Shown here in pieces: positions 27,946 through 37,796 of a DNA stretch of 64,000 bases. The DNA comes from Bacteroidota bacterium. Its GTDB lineage: Bacteria > Bacteroidota > Bacteroidia > 2-12-FULL-35-15. The stretch spans positions 1 to 64,000 of the forward strand of contig CANJYB010000002.1 in assembly GCA_947479085.1 (NCBI GenBank), in the 5' to 3' direction. The notes below the pieces were generated by a model. That model was not told where the DNA came from and searched no databases. It saw only the letters and a program-made list of their open reading frames with translations. Numbering within the stretch: position 1 is the first letter of the stretch; each line of letters opens with the position of its first letter. The translations under genes and the position numbers were made by a program.

Positions 27946-30684
27946 TTATTGAAGCTGGTAAACGTATATACTACCGTCCGAACTGCCGGTTATCAGGTTG
28001 AGGACGCCTTCGTTGTTTAAATCGTCAAGGCAGAAGGGGGTTTTGCCGGTTTTGGGGAATCCGTCCATCAGGTTTCCGGTGTCATTAAAGAGGTAGAGTT
28101 TGTTGTTTTTTTCGGAAATGACTCCAATGTTGGTGGTCCAGTCGCGGAAGAGAAAGAACTGGCTGGGTTGGGTCAGGGTGTCTTTAAAGTCGTATTTGAA
28201 GAGGACTGTTTTGTTTGGTGAATATACTTTGAGTTGGTTCCGGGTAAGGAATATGTATTCGGGTTTGGCATCGTTGTTCAGGTCGCGATAATCGAAATAG
28301 GGCGAGGTGGCGAATTCCTGCAGATGGATGGTTTCTTTTTTGCCGGTTAAACTGTATTTGGTGATGTTGCCTAATGTGTCGGCTGCAAGGATATAGGTTT
28401 TGGCGTATTCATTATCAGCATCGATGAAGAATGCGGGTATGCCCTGGTTGAACTGGTCTTTGATTTTTACTTTGGTTTCGCCCCGTTTGTCGAGGATGTA
28501 TATTTTTCCTTTGGTGTCGACTATGCAAAGGTGGTCTTTCCCGTTTGATTTAAAATATTGAAGGGGCAGGAATACGGTGTTGGCAGTTTTATCAAACTTG
28601 AAAGTGGTGACTTGTTCGCCATCGGCTTTGTAGCAGAGGATGTGTTTGTTTTCGGTGGCTATAAATATTCTGTAGTCTTTGTTGTTATCATAATCAGCCA
28701 CTGTTAAAGGATTAGTGGCGGTTGATTTTAATTTTATCGGGAAGCCTTTCATATCGTTTCCGTTTCGGTCGTACATATATATATACGAGCGGGTGTTGAA
28801 CAGCATTTGTAGTTTTTTGTTTTTGAGGACATCTATCTGAACTACATCGCTGATTATTTTTTCGGGTAGTTCTTTGGTCCAGATTATTTTTCCGGTGTTG
28901 GAGATGAGGTAAATTTTATTTGCATCGTCCTGCACTAATACTTCCTTAGCATTGGTGTTGTGATTGATTAAAAGAAACGGTTTTGAACTAACAGTGGTAT
29001 CGAGTTTGGCTTCCCAAAGGGTTCCTGTTTCCTGCTTTTGGGCGGGGTTGTATTTGAAATAAATGCTGCTGTAAAATGCATGATTGTTATTGGTGAACTG
29101 AATGCCAACAGCTTCGAACTTTTTAAATAAAAGGAGTTTGTTCTGAATTTCCTTTGATAAATCTTCGGTTAAAAACGAACTGTAAAAATCGGAAGAACGG
29201 GCAATGGCTGAATAAAGATATACGCTGGCTTCGCTGGAAATATTTTCGGAAAATGATTTGTAATTTTTATTGTTGAACAATGTTTTGTTGTTTTCAAAGT
29301 CATTGATTATTCTTTTTAATGCTTCGGGCGAATTGGCGAAGACCATATACTTTTCGATGGTGGTAAACCAGGTAGTTTTTATTTTGCTGAACTGCCATCC
29401 TAAAAGTTGCGGTAATACTCCAGGTAAATTGAGAAGCATTATTTTATGGTTTCGAAAACTGGTGGAGTCAGGTTTTTCATCATCTTCTTTGTTAATTGTG
29501 TTTGCTAATTCAATCATCGCAGATTCCGCTTTTCTGCCATCGGACGTATGCAAAACTGCATAGGTATTGGGAGCGAAGTCGGGTGAGTTGGGTTCTGTAA
29601 TTACGAGAGCTATTTCATTTGTTATTCGATTGACAATGGTGTTTTCGATATTGATATTATACTTTGCATTTATGCCTTTTACATATCCTGTATAAGAAGA
29701 AGATTGGTGTTTTTTGCTGAGATAATTTTTGTAATCGGTTTGAAAGGTTTTAATGTCGCTTATTCCAAAGAACAGTAACAGGGCGGTTTTGGAAGGAATT
29801 ATTTTGGTGAGTTCTATTTCCCTTGGTTTTTGTTTGCTGAATAAACTTAGAAAAGTATTTGTTGAATCGTTGGCCTGTGTAAATCCGCTAAGCATTAATG
29901 CATTCGGCTTTATGGTTATGTCCCAACCGGAACAATCAGCGAAGCGGGCTAAAGAAGAAGTCTGGGTAGTTGTCTCTTTCGAAGAAAAATGATTGAGAAG
30001 CTTTGGGAAGTTTTTATAATTGATATAAACATTGGCATCCACATTTTTGCCTGCTGAAGAAAGAACTTTACTGAAATACTTGTCCTTTGCAAGCGAAGTG
30101 CCTGACTTTAACTGACGAATAGATTCTTCCACCAGACTGCGTTTTGCACTCATCATTAAGGTTCCGTTTAAAAAAGCAAAATTGAGTTCAGGTTTTTCTT
30201 TTGGATGAATGGTGCCGATATTCACTCCTGCATAATCCACAAGGACTGGAAGTGTTTTGTTATTTATAGTTTTGAAAAACTCTTCGATAGAAGATTGATG
30301 AGTGATATTGGGCAAGCTATAGATATATAATAAATCAAAGGAATTATCAGAAGAAACATGAGCAGAAATTAAAACGGAATGGTTGTCGAGCAGTTCAGTC
30401 ATTTCGATATTCAGGTTTACCATCGAATCAACATACCGGGCTGTGGCATTCATTTTTGAAAATGTTTCGGTACTTATTAATTCTTCCCACATGATATTGG
30501 TTTGCGACAGTTTTTTCCAAACATTACGGGACTGTTTGCTTTCGAAAATAATTGTGGCGTTGGTAGGTATGGCATTTATACCGGCACTAACAGGAGTTTT
30601 AATTTCTTTTACATAAATCAGCCACCAAATGCCACCAACGGCACAGGCAACAATAAAAATAATAAAAGCAATTTTTTTAAACAT
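27946..30684 (-). CDS. Membrane-anchored protein with C-terminal PQQ/WD-like beta-propeller (DUF3352-like)
   Basis: The 912-residue protein has one N-terminal membrane anchor (about 4-26), so most of it is periplasmic. Residues about 35-540 resemble DUF3352-type sequences (PTNATIIFESKQS..., repeated PKxxLLLFFG segments). From about 560 to the end there are repeated blades with DANKIYLISNTGKIIW, YIYMYDRNGNDMKGFPI, ADYDNNKDYRIFIAT and a final NLITGSSDGSIYVYQ, indicating a PQQ/FG-GAP-like propeller. The function is unknown. It is divergently arranged from the lytic transglycosylase gene, which may share the 163-bp promoter region. Confidence 0.85.
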   Translation of the reverse strand: MFKKIAFIIFIVACAVGGIWWLIYVKEIKTPVSAGINAIPTNATIIFESKQSRNVWKKLSQTNIMWEELISTETFSKMNATARYVDSMVNLNIEMTELLDNHSVLISAHVSSDNSFDLLYIYSLPNITHQSSIEEFFKTINNKTLPVLVDYAGVNIGTIHPKEKPELNFAFLNGTLMMSAKRSLVEESIRQLKSGTSLAKDKYFSKVLSSAGKNVDANVYINYKNFPKLLNHFSSKETTTQTSSLARFADCSGWDITIKPNALMLSGFTQANDSTNTFLSLFSKQKPREIELTKIIPSKTALLLFFGISDIKTFQTDYKNYLSKKHQSSSYTGYVKGINAKYNINIENTIVNRITNEIALVITEPNSPDFAPNTYAVLHTSDGRKAESAMIELANTINKEDDEKPDSTSFRNHKIMLLNLPGVLPQLLGWQFSKIKTTWFTTIEKYMVFANSPEALKRIINDFENNKTLFNNKNYKSFSENISSEASVYLYSAIARSSDFYSSFLTEDLSKEIQNKLLLFKKFEAVGIQFTNNNHAFYSSIYFKYNPAQKQETGTLWEAKLDTTVSSKPFLLINHNTNAKEVLVQDDANKIYLISNTGKIIWTKELPEKIISDVVQIDVLKNKKLQMLFNTRSYIYMYDRNGNDMKGFPIKLKSTATNPLTVADYDNNKDYRIFIATENKHILCYKADGEQVTTFKFDKTANTVFLPLQYFKSNGKDHLCIVDTKGKIYILDKRGETKVKIKDQFNQGIPAFFIDADNEYAKTYILAADTLGNITKYSLTGKKETIHLQEFATSPYFDYRDLNNDAKPEYIFLTRNQLKVYSPNKTVLFKYDFKDTLTQPSQFFLFRDWTTNIGVISEKNNKLYLFNDTGNLMDGFPKTGKTPFCLDDLNNEGVLNLITGSSDGSIYVYQLQ

Positions 30685-30847
30685 TTATTTTGAAAATAAT
30701 TTATCTAAAGGTTTGACGAAATTAAATAATAGACCAAACCATGAAATAGGGATATAAGAATTTTACTAACATAAGATAGTTCTTAAAAAATGTTACATCA
30801 CTTTGGCAATTCTGTAATTTTACTACTTTTACCGACAATAAATTTTT

Positions 30848-32356
30848 ATGAAAAAAACAAAAAAGAAATCCTTTGTTATTGCTTTGTTCTTTGCTATTGC
30901 GGGGATGGGGAACTTTTTTTGTGGATATTCACAATCGGCTTATGCGCCTGATACTTTGTTTGACGACCCTGTTGCAGCTGTATTAGACAGTTTGAATTCA
31001 TTGAATCTGTTTGAAAAGGGTTTTGCGAAAATAAATTACCCAAGAAATTCCAAATATCATTTTGCATCCGACTCAGTTCCTCGCTATGATGAAAGTGTTT
31101 TTGAATCTCGTCTGGCAAAAATAGATGCTGAATCTCCTTTTGACTTGCAATACAATAGTGTCGTAAAAGGGTATATAGAGATGTATACAGTTCGGAAACG
31201 TGAACTGGTGGCAAGGATGATGGCATTGTCCCAATATTATTTTCCGATGTTTGAGGAGCAATTGGATAAATATAATTTGCCTTTAGAGTTAAAATATCTC
31301 GCTATTTGTGAATCGGCATTGAACCCATTGGCTCATTCGCGTGCAGGAGCTACAGGGCTTTGGCAGTTTATGTATCCAACCGGTAAACTTTATGGATTGA
31401 AAGTTACTTCATACGTGGATGAACGTTGCGATCCTTATAAATCAACAAAAGCAGCATGTGAGTATTTGAAATATTTATATAGTTTATTTGGCGACTGGCA
31501 AATGGTGCTGGCAGCTTACAATTGCGGGGAAGGGAATTTGGCAAGGGCTATCAGAAGGAGCGGAGGAAAAAAAACGTATTGGGAAGTGCGACCTTTTTTA
31601 CCTAGAGAAACACAGGGATATGTTCCTGCTTTTATTGCCGTAAATTACGTGATGAATTATACAGCTGAACATAATTTATATTCCGCTATTCCCAAGAAAA
31701 CATTTCTGCAGGTAGATACTGTGAGTGTAAAAAAGCAACTTTCGTTTCTGCAAATTTCCAATATACTTGATATTCCATTGGATGAATTAAATTACCTGAA
31801 CCCATGTTATCGCAAGCAGGTGATACCTGTGATAGCAGGAACTCAAAGTATATTAACTTTGCCATCGAATAAAATGGGGGCTTTTGTTAATAATGAAGAT
31901 GCCATATATAATCCTAACGGAAAAGATACCTTAAACAGTCAATCGGTGCTGGCTACCCAGGAAGTACAATATGTATATGTGGTAAAAAACGGGGAACACT
32001 TAAGTACAATTGCCAAAAAGTATAATTGTTCTGTTGCTGATTTGAAATCTTGGAACGGGATAACTTCCAATACTGTGAAACCTGGAAAAAAGCTTACTAT
32101 TTATGGGTATGAGAAGAAACCTGCTTCAACAAAAGTGACCGCAACCACAGAAACCAAAACTGTTGCAACCGCAGAGAAACCTCAAAGCAAAGGAAGTTCG
32201 GGCGAGTTTAAATTTTATACGGTACAAAAGGGGGACTCATTATACAGAATAGCATTGTTAAATAAAACCACTGTAGAAGAATTGAAACGACTCAATAACT
32301 TCGGGGATAAATTCAGCCTGATGCCCGGTCAGAAGATAAAGGTGGGGATGTTATAG
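30848..32356 (+). CDS. mltD: Lytic transglycosylase with two LysM domains (MltD-like)
   Basis: This enzyme cleaves peptidoglycan glycan strands to 1,6-anhydro products. The 502-residue precursor has a signal peptide (to about 29, GYSQS). The SLT domain (about 140-265) carries the catalytic Glu in AICESALNPLAHS (about 155) plus GATGLWQFM and AAYNCGEGN. Two LysM repeats follow at about 376-421 (YVVKNGEHLSTIAKKYN) and 456-501 (YTVQKGDSLYRIALLN). The EamA transporter gene follows after 9 bp. Confidence 0.95.
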   Translation: MKKTKKKSFVIALFFAIAGMGNFFCGYSQSAYAPDTLFDDPVAAVLDSLNSLNLFEKGFAKINYPRNSKYHFASDSVPRYDESVFESRLAKIDAESPFDLQYNSVVKGYIEMYTVRKRELVARMMALSQYYFPMFEEQLDKYNLPLELKYLAICESALNPLAHSRAGATGLWQFMYPTGKLYGLKVTSYVDERCDPYKSTKAACEYLKYLYSLFGDWQMVLAAYNCGEGNLARAIRRSGGKKTYWEVRPFLPRETQGYVPAFIAVNYVMNYTAEHNLYSAIPKKTFLQVDTVSVKKQLSFLQISNILDIPLDELNYLNPCYRKQVIPVIAGTQSILTLPSNKMGAFVNNEDAIYNPNGKDTLNSQSVLATQEVQYVYVVKNGEHLSTIAKKYNCSVADLKSWNGITSNTVKPGKKLTIYGYEKKPASTKVTATTETKTVATAEKPQSKGSSGEFKFYTVQKGDSLYRIALLNKTTVEELKRLNNFGDKFSLMPGQKIKVGML

Positions 32357-32365
32357 AAGGGAGCG

Positions 32366-33262
32366 GTGAGTACAAAATTCATTAACTGGGTTATATTAAT
32401 TATTTTAGCTCTTATTTGGGGAAGTTCATTTATCCTGATGAAAAGGGGACTTGATGTTTATTCGAGTGATGAGGTGGCAGGGCTTCGGATATTTATTTCC
32501 TTTCTTTTTCTTTCTCCATTAATTTACCGGCACGTAAAAAAGGAATTGTGGCAACACTGGAAAAGCTTTTTGGGTATGGGGGTATTCGGAAATTTTATTC
32601 CTGCATTTTTATTTACAAAGGCAGAAACGGGTATAAGTAGTTCGCTTGCAGGGATACTGAATTCATTAACTCCATTATTTACCTTAATATTAGGTGTACT
32701 TATATTTAAGGCAAAAACCCGCTGGGTAAATGTGGCTGGTTTGACATTGGGATTTGTTGGGGCGGTAGGTTTGATGACGGTGGGCAAAGATGTTGATATT
32801 AACAGTAATCTGGTTTATGGTTCTTATATACTATTAGCAACTATATTGTATGGATTGAGTGTAAACATTATAAAAAGTAAGTTGGGAGGAGTAAATTCAA
32901 TAACCGCAACGGTATGGGCCATGATGTTTATCGGCCCGCTGGCAGGGATTTATGTTTTCGGGTTTACCGATTTTACTACCCGGGTGGTGACCAACCCGAT
33001 TGCTTTGCAAAGTTTGGGTTATATCAGCCTTTTGGCAATATTCGGGACAGCCCTGTCGGTTATTATTTTTAATGTATTAATACGGAATACCAGCGCCCTT
33101 TTTGCTTCCTCTGTAACTTACTTAATCCCAATAGTAGCAATGGGTTGGGGGGTAATGGACGGAGATTCGATATTTCCTCTTCATTTTGTCTGGATAGGTT
33201 TGATTCTGTTGGGAGTTTACCTGGTAAACAAGAAAAAAGCCATCAAAGTATTGTCAGAATAA
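32366..33262 (+). CDS. DMT-superfamily (EamA) transporter
   Basis: The 298-residue inner-membrane protein has about ten hydrophobic segments in two EamA repeats (VILIILALIWGSSFILMKRG at the N-terminus, and SYILLATILYGLSVNII at about 150). EamA exporters move amino acids or metabolites, and the substrate is not predictable. The start is GTG with a good upstream GAAGGGAG Shine-Dalgarno-like run, unusual in this window, 9 bp after the transglycosylase stop. Translational coupling is likely. Confidence 0.92.
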   Translation: MSTKFINWVILIILALIWGSSFILMKRGLDVYSSDEVAGLRIFISFLFLSPLIYRHVKKELWQHWKSFLGMGVFGNFIPAFLFTKAETGISSSLAGILNSLTPLFTLILGVLIFKAKTRWVNVAGLTLGFVGAVGLMTVGKDVDINSNLVYGSYILLATILYGLSVNIIKSKLGGVNSITATVWAMMFIGPLAGIYVFGFTDFTTRVVTNPIALQSLGYISLLAIFGTALSVIIFNVLIRNTSALFASSVTYLIPIVAMGWGVMDGDSIFPLHFVWIGLILLGVYLVNKKKAIKVLSE

Positions 33263-33280
33263 AATATTTTACTACTTTCG
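33251..33280 (+). promoter_or_regulatory. Promoter of rplU-rpmA
   Basis: TTG at 33251-33253, a 19-bp spacer, then TACTTTCG at 33273-33280 is one mismatch from TAnnTTTG. It overlaps the last codons of the transporter gene and lies 53 bp before rplU. Confidence 0.65.
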
Positions 33281-33332
33281 TGCCCCCAAGTAAAAAATAC
33301 ATGGGAGTTATTAACAATTTAAAACTTAAACA

Positions 33333-33827
33333 ATGTACGCAATCGTAGAAATAGCCGGGCAACAATTTAAGGTAGAACGAGGCAATAAAGTCTATGTTCA
33401 CCGCCTAGATGCTAGCGAAGGGTCCAAAGTTGAATTCGACAAAGTAATGTTGATAGACAATGGCGGAAAAGTTCAGATAGGAACGCCTTCAATTGACGGA
33501 GCAAAAGTAGCTGCAACAGTTATTATGCACGTTAAAGGTGACAAAGTCATCGTATTTAAAAAGAAACGCAGAAAAGGTTACCAGAAGTCAAATGGTCACC
33601 GTCAGCAATTCACTCAAATCCTGGTGCAAGGTATTTTGGGAAAAGGTGAAACATTGAAAGATGAAGTAGCTGTAGCTAAAAAAGCACCTAAAGAAAAACC
33701 AGCAAAAGAAGAGGTGAAAGAAGCGGCACCTAAGAAGGCAGCAGCACCGAAAAAAGCAGCAGCACCTAAGAAAGCAGCAGCACCCAAAAAAGCAGCTCCT
33801 AAGAAAGCAGCAAAAAAAGCAGAGTAA
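33333..33827 (+). CDS. rplU: 50S ribosomal protein L21 with Lys/Ala/Pro tail
   Basis: L21 binds 23S rRNA in the large subunit. The first 103 or so residues are the normal protein (MYAIVEIAGQQFKVERGNKV ... RKGYQKSNGHRQQFTQI). About 60 extra residues follow, ending in tandem AAAPKK repeats and KKAAKKAE. The tail resembles histone-H1-like basic low-complexity extensions seen on some Bacteroidota ribosomal proteins and probably contacts rRNA non-specifically. rpmA follows after 25 bp. Confidence 0.97.
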   Translation: MYAIVEIAGQQFKVERGNKVYVHRLDASEGSKVEFDKVMLIDNGGKVQIGTPSIDGAKVAATVIMHVKGDKVIVFKKKRRKGYQKSNGHRQQFTQILVQGILGKGETLKDEVAVAKKAPKEKPAKEEVKEAAPKKAAAPKKAAAPKKAAAPKKAAPKKAAKKAE

Positions 33828-33852
33828 TTAACAATTAAAAAACTAAAATAAA

Positions 33853-34119
33853 ATGGCACATAAAAAAGGAGCCGGTAGTAGTGATAACGGTCGCGAATCG
33901 CATAGTAAACGTCTTGGAGTGAAAATCTTCGGAGGGCAATTGGCTATTTCCGGAAACATTATTGTACGTCAGAGAGGTACAAAACACAGACCGGGAGCAA
34001 ATGTAGGAATTGGAAAAGACCATACATTGTTCGCTTTGGTGGATGGTACAGTGGAATTCAGAAAGAAACGCGATGATAAATCGTATGTTTCGATTGTTCC
34101 CTTTACAGCTGAAGCATAA
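33853..34119 (+). CDS. rpmA: 50S ribosomal protein L27
   Basis: L27 reaches the peptidyl-transferase centre with its N-terminus. The 88 residues begin [20 protein letters not shown] with the expected conserved GxGSSxNGRDS-type motif and no N-terminal cleavable extension, unlike Firmicutes. It forms an operon with rplU and ends in a terminator at 34139-34182. Confidence 0.98.
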   Translation: MAHKKGAGSSDNGRESHSKRLGVKIFGGQLAISGNIIVRQRGTKHRPGANVGIGKDHTLFALVDGTVEFRKKRDDKSYVSIVPFTAEA

Positions 34120-34138
34120 GGTTATTCAACACAATTTT

Positions 34139-34182
34139 TAAAAAATCTCCTGAGCTTCTGAAGAAGTTTAGGAGATTTTTTA
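34139..34182 (+). terminator. Terminator after rpmA
   Basis: AAAAAATCTCCTGAGCTTCT and AGAAGTTTAGGAGATTTTTT form a long stem with a T-run. Confidence 0.88.
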
Positions 34183-34267
34183 TTTTTCGAAGTAAAAGAT
34201 TTTAGATACTAGATGTTGGATTTTACCAACGCTAATATTATAATACTAACACTTAACATTTCAATTT

Positions 34268-35539
34268 ATGTTACAACTTACTTATATAAGGGAAAAAAAG
34301 GACGAAGCCATTGCGAGACTGGCGATTAAAAATTTTGATGCAAAACCAATCCTGGAGCAGGTTCTGGAGTTGGATAATGATAGAAGAAGAACTCAGAATG
34401 AGTTGGATTCTTTATTGAATGAAGCCAACACGATTGCCAAACAAGTGGGCGACCTTTATAAACAAGGGAAAAAGGCTGAAGCAGATGATTTGAAAAACAA
34501 AAGCGCTGCTGTAAAGGAAAGTTCGAATAAGCTTGCAGAAGCCTTGAAGTCGATAGAAGAAGAGCAACAGAAACTGCTGGTGACTGTTCCGAATACACCT
34601 AACTTAACAGTTCCGAAAGGTAAAACACCTGCGGAAAACGAAAATGTGTATGAAGAAGGTGCGATTCCGAAATTATATGAAGGAGCGAAACCGCATTGGG
34701 ACCTTACTACACAGTACGACCTGATAGATTTTGAATTGGGAAATAAACTGACAGGGGCGGGATTCCCTGTTTATAAAGGCAAAGGAGCAAGACTGCAACG
34801 GGCATTAATTAATTTTTTCCTTGACAGAGCTACTGCAGCAGGTTACCTGGAAATTCAACCACCTATATTGGTGAATGAAGCTTCGGGATATGCTACCGGA
34901 CAATTGCCGGATAAAGAAGGACAGATGTATCATGCAACAATTGATAATTTATACCTTATACCTACGGCTGAAGTGCCTATTACCAATATATACCGCGATG
35001 TAATAGTGAAAGCAGACCAATTGCCAATTAAAAATTGCGGCTATACACCTTGTTTCAGAAGGGAAGCGGGGAGTTACGGTAAGGATGTGCGTGGATTGAA
35101 CCGTTTGCACCAGTTTGATAAGGTGGAAATTGTTCAGATTGCTCATCCTGATAAATCTTACGAAACGCTGGAAGAGATGAGGACTTACGTTGCAGGTTTG
35201 TTAAGAGAGTTGGAGTTGCCTTTCCGTACACTAAAACTTTGCGGGGGGGATATGAGTTTTGCATCTGCTTTGACTTATGACTTTGAAACCTATAGTGCAG
35301 CGCAGGAAAAATGGCTGGAAGTGAGTTCTGTTTCTAATTTTGAAACTTTCCAAAGTAATCGTTTGAAGTTAAGGTTTAAAGAAGGAGATGGAAAGCCTGT
35401 ATTGGCGCATACCTTAAACGGAAGTGCATTGGCATTGCCAAGAATTGTGGCTTGTTTATTAGAAAACAATCAAACTGCGGAAGGAATCAGAATACCTAAG
35501 GTGCTGGTTCCTTATACAGGGTTTGATATGATTAAATAA
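34268..35539 (+). CDS. serS: Seryl-tRNA synthetase
   Basis: This class II synthetase charges tRNA-Ser. The 423 residues comprise the N-terminal antiparallel coiled-coil arm (about 28-105, rich in Glu/Lys/Leu) that grips the tRNA, then the catalytic core with motif 2 (FRREAGSYGKDVRGLNRLHQ) and motif 3 (NGSALALPRIVACLLENNQ, about 385-403). The length is normal. It stands as a single transcription unit with its own terminator. Confidence 0.98.
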   Translation: MLQLTYIREKKDEAIARLAIKNFDAKPILEQVLELDNDRRRTQNELDSLLNEANTIAKQVGDLYKQGKKAEADDLKNKSAAVKESSNKLAEALKSIEEEQQKLLVTVPNTPNLTVPKGKTPAENENVYEEGAIPKLYEGAKPHWDLTTQYDLIDFELGNKLTGAGFPVYKGKGARLQRALINFFLDRATAAGYLEIQPPILVNEASGYATGQLPDKEGQMYHATIDNLYLIPTAEVPITNIYRDVIVKADQLPIKNCGYTPCFRREAGSYGKDVRGLNRLHQFDKVEIVQIAHPDKSYETLEEMRTYVAGLLRELELPFRTLKLCGGDMSFASALTYDFETYSAAQEKWLEVSSVSNFETFQSNRLKLRFKEGDGKPVLAHTLNGSALALPRIVACLLENNQTAEGIRIPKVLVPYTGFDMIK

Positions 35540-35560
35540 AAATTGATAATTAGAATTGAA

Positions 35561-35590
35561 AGATCCCGAAGCGATTCGGGATTTTTTTTT
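35561..35590 (+). terminator. Terminator after serS
   Basis: GATCCCGAA/TTCGGGATT around GCGA, followed by a T-run. Confidence 0.88.
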
Positions 35591-35754
35591 GAAGGAGATT
35601 AAGATTATTTAAAGAAATAATAAGATCAGAAAAAGAATGATGAACAATATAAACCTAGCAAAATAATGGGGGGGGTAGGAAGATAGTATTTGATTTTTAT
35701 TTACGGGAAATAAAAAAGTATCGGAGATTAAAAAGAAAAAGTCTGTTTTCAATG

Positions 35755-35793
35755 CCTCACCCCTTAATCCCCTCTCCAAAGGAGAGGGGGTAG
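35755..35793. repeat. CACCCCTTAATC palindrome, copy 3
   Basis: CCTCACCCCTTAATC, then CCCTCTCC, loop AAA, GGAGAGGG. It is almost identical to 20619-20660. Confidence 0.78.
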
Positions 35794-35859
35794 GACGAAG
35801 GGTAACTTAAAAACTCCATTCTTGAGCAAACGGAGTGAAAAAAAATGTTTTTTGGGTAA

Positions 35860-36132
35860 GAAACGTCCAGAGGGAAGGTGAGAAAAATGAAAAGGAGAGG
35901 GGATAAAATGAGAAAGGGAGGAGTAAATTGAAGAAAGAGAGCAAGAAACAAGGGAAAGAGAGTCAATAAATGAAGAAAGAGAGGTAAGAAATGAAGAAAG
36001 AAGGGAGCTAATTGAGGAAAGAGGGCGATAAATTTTAGACGGAGAGAAAGAAAAATTAGAAAGAGAGGCATAAAAATTAGAAAGAGAGACATAAAAAGGG
36101 GAAAGAGCGACACGTAATTTGGGGGATAGATT
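35860..36132. repeat. 21-bp-period degenerate array 3
   Basis: Thirteen 21-bp units run without indels; unit starts are 35860, 35881, 35902 and so on to 36112. The pattern is an A-rich half (ATAAAAATTA, ATAAATGAAG) followed by GAAAGAGAG and two or three variable bases. The plus strand is nearly pure purine. It lies about 150 bp upstream of the T9SS pseudogene and about 70 bp upstream of its likely promoter. Confidence 0.87.
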
Positions 36133-36251
36133 GTATTGAATGGAAGGAGTAAAGTGAAAAACGGAAATTCAATAGTTTGATTATCAAATAAATAAAATAT
36201 TTGTAACTTTGGCGAAGCAAAGAAAGACCCAAAAGGTGTAAAGGGTGAATA

Positions 36252-37741
36252 ATGCTATTATTTAAAATAAAGGATAAAATGCGAATGAAAAAACAAGTTT
36301 TTTTAAGTTTAGTTTTTGCTTTGATGGCAATGTGGGCAAATGCTCAAAGCATTACTTTTGAGAGAACCTACGGAACAGTAAACAGAGATTATGGAGTTCA
36401 GGTGCTTGCTCTACCTGATTCGGGTTTTGTGTTTGTGGGAGGTTCGGTGGTGGGACTGAATAATGATGATATATTTTTTTACCGATTAAATAAATATGGG
36501 GATACCCTGTGGTTAAAAACGATTGGTGGGATTAACGGTGATGGACCGGCAGCAATAGTTAGAACGGCAGATAATGGATTTTTTATTACAGCAAATACTT
36601 CGAGTTATGGAATTGATGCACCTAATTCTGCCAACTGGTATGCTATTAAAACGGATGCCAACGGAAATATACAATGGACGCAGACTTAAGGGGTGGTAGG
36701 AAATGATTTTGCATACGATGGTATACAAACCAGCGATGGCGGTTATTTGATGGTGGGTTATGAGTATGGTGGGTTTGCTGTTGGTAAGGCTATTAAGATA
36801 GACAGTGCGGGTAATGTTCTTCATTCGGCATACCTTGGTGGTGGTTTCAGCAATTCTGTGATGCATACCTGTATTGAAAAATATCCGGGGAAATATTTAA
36901 TAGCAGGAAAAAATTATATAAATAATTATGATGCTTATGTGGCGGTATTGGATACTGCTTTCAATTTGCTTGATGATGCCACTTATCCTTTGGGGGTTAC
37001 TACTACACTGGCGGATGTGGCTTACAAGGCGTTGCCATTTCAGGATGGATATTTAATAGAACTTGCTTCGTTTTCGGGTACGGGTTCAAGGATTATGTGG
37101 CTGTTTGATAACCTGGATACCCTTAGGGTAATGGATATTCCGCTGAGTTACCAGTTAGTAAGTTCAAACATAAACACGAAATATTTTGATATGTGTGTTA
37201 CGTCAGATAATAAGTTTGCTTTTGCAACAACGGGTTATGACCTGGCATTTAACAGACAGGTGCTGATATTGAAAACAGATACATTGATGAATGTGGAATG
37301 GGATCATTATTATGGTTCGGCTAACCTGGAGCAAGGGAGTTCGATAGCGCAAACGTATGATAATGGTTTTGTGGTTTGCGGAATTTACATGTACACGCAA
37401 AATATAGGGCAAGCAACTGATGATTATTATATTATTATATTATTAAAACTGATAGCCTGGGCAATCAGAATGTAAATGTGGCGGTTAATGATTTTGAAAA
37501 AACTGATGAAGAATGGGGGATTTATCCTAATCCTTTTTCGGGACAGACCATAATAAAAAGTAATAAGTATAAATTACAACGTATATTGGTAAGAGATATT
37601 ATCGGAAATGTTGTTTTACAACTGGCAGTGAACGATTATCAATCGGTACTTGACATGCATGGTTTTTCGAAGGGAGTATATTTTGTGAGTATAGAAGACG
37701 AAACACAAAACATGGTTAACCGGAAAATAGTGATGCAATAA
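36252..37741 (+). pseudogene. Broken T9SS-secreted cargo gene
   Basis: The product was a secreted protein with a signal peptide (MKKQVFLSLVFALMAMWANAQ region), repeated blades with DTLWLKTIGG/IQWTQTYG-type motifs, and a C-terminal type IX sorting domain (WGIYPNPFSGQTIIKS ... KGVYFVSI, 37478-37741). Two lesions are visible. A TAA at 36687-36689 stands where the repeat expects Tyr (WTQT-stop-GVVGND). Near 37424-37440 the 8-bp unit TATTATAT is present twice, and removing one copy restores the expected DDYYIIKTDSLGN reading. The real start is probably the ATG at 36279 or 36285. An intact relative lies at 56452-58089. Confidence 0.88.
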
Positions 37742-37763
37742 AATAGTTCGAATTAAGGAATTT

Positions 37764-37796
37764 AAAATCCTGCTTTTTAAAGGCAGGATTTTTTAT
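37764..37796. terminator. Bidirectional terminator
   Basis: AAAATCCTGC and GCAGGATTTTTTATT form a stem around TTTTTAAAG. It lies between the convergent T9SS pseudogene and the DUF1653 gene. Confidence 0.82.

Larger units (their letters stand above)
35591..36251. other. Gene-free stretch between serS and the T9SS pseudogene
   Basis: About 660 bp without a credible gene. It holds the palindrome at 35755-35793, the purine-rich 21-bp array at 35860-36132, and a TAACTTTG promoter-like -7 element at 36205-36212. A 118-codon minus-strand frame (35757-36113) reads as Leu/Phe heptapeptides and is a by-product of the array. Confidence 0.65.

Noticed and set aside
35757-36113. 118-codon minus-strand Leu/Phe-rich frame
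   Set aside because: By-product of the purine-rich array 3. It runs into the palindrome at 35755-35793 and has no promoter or family.
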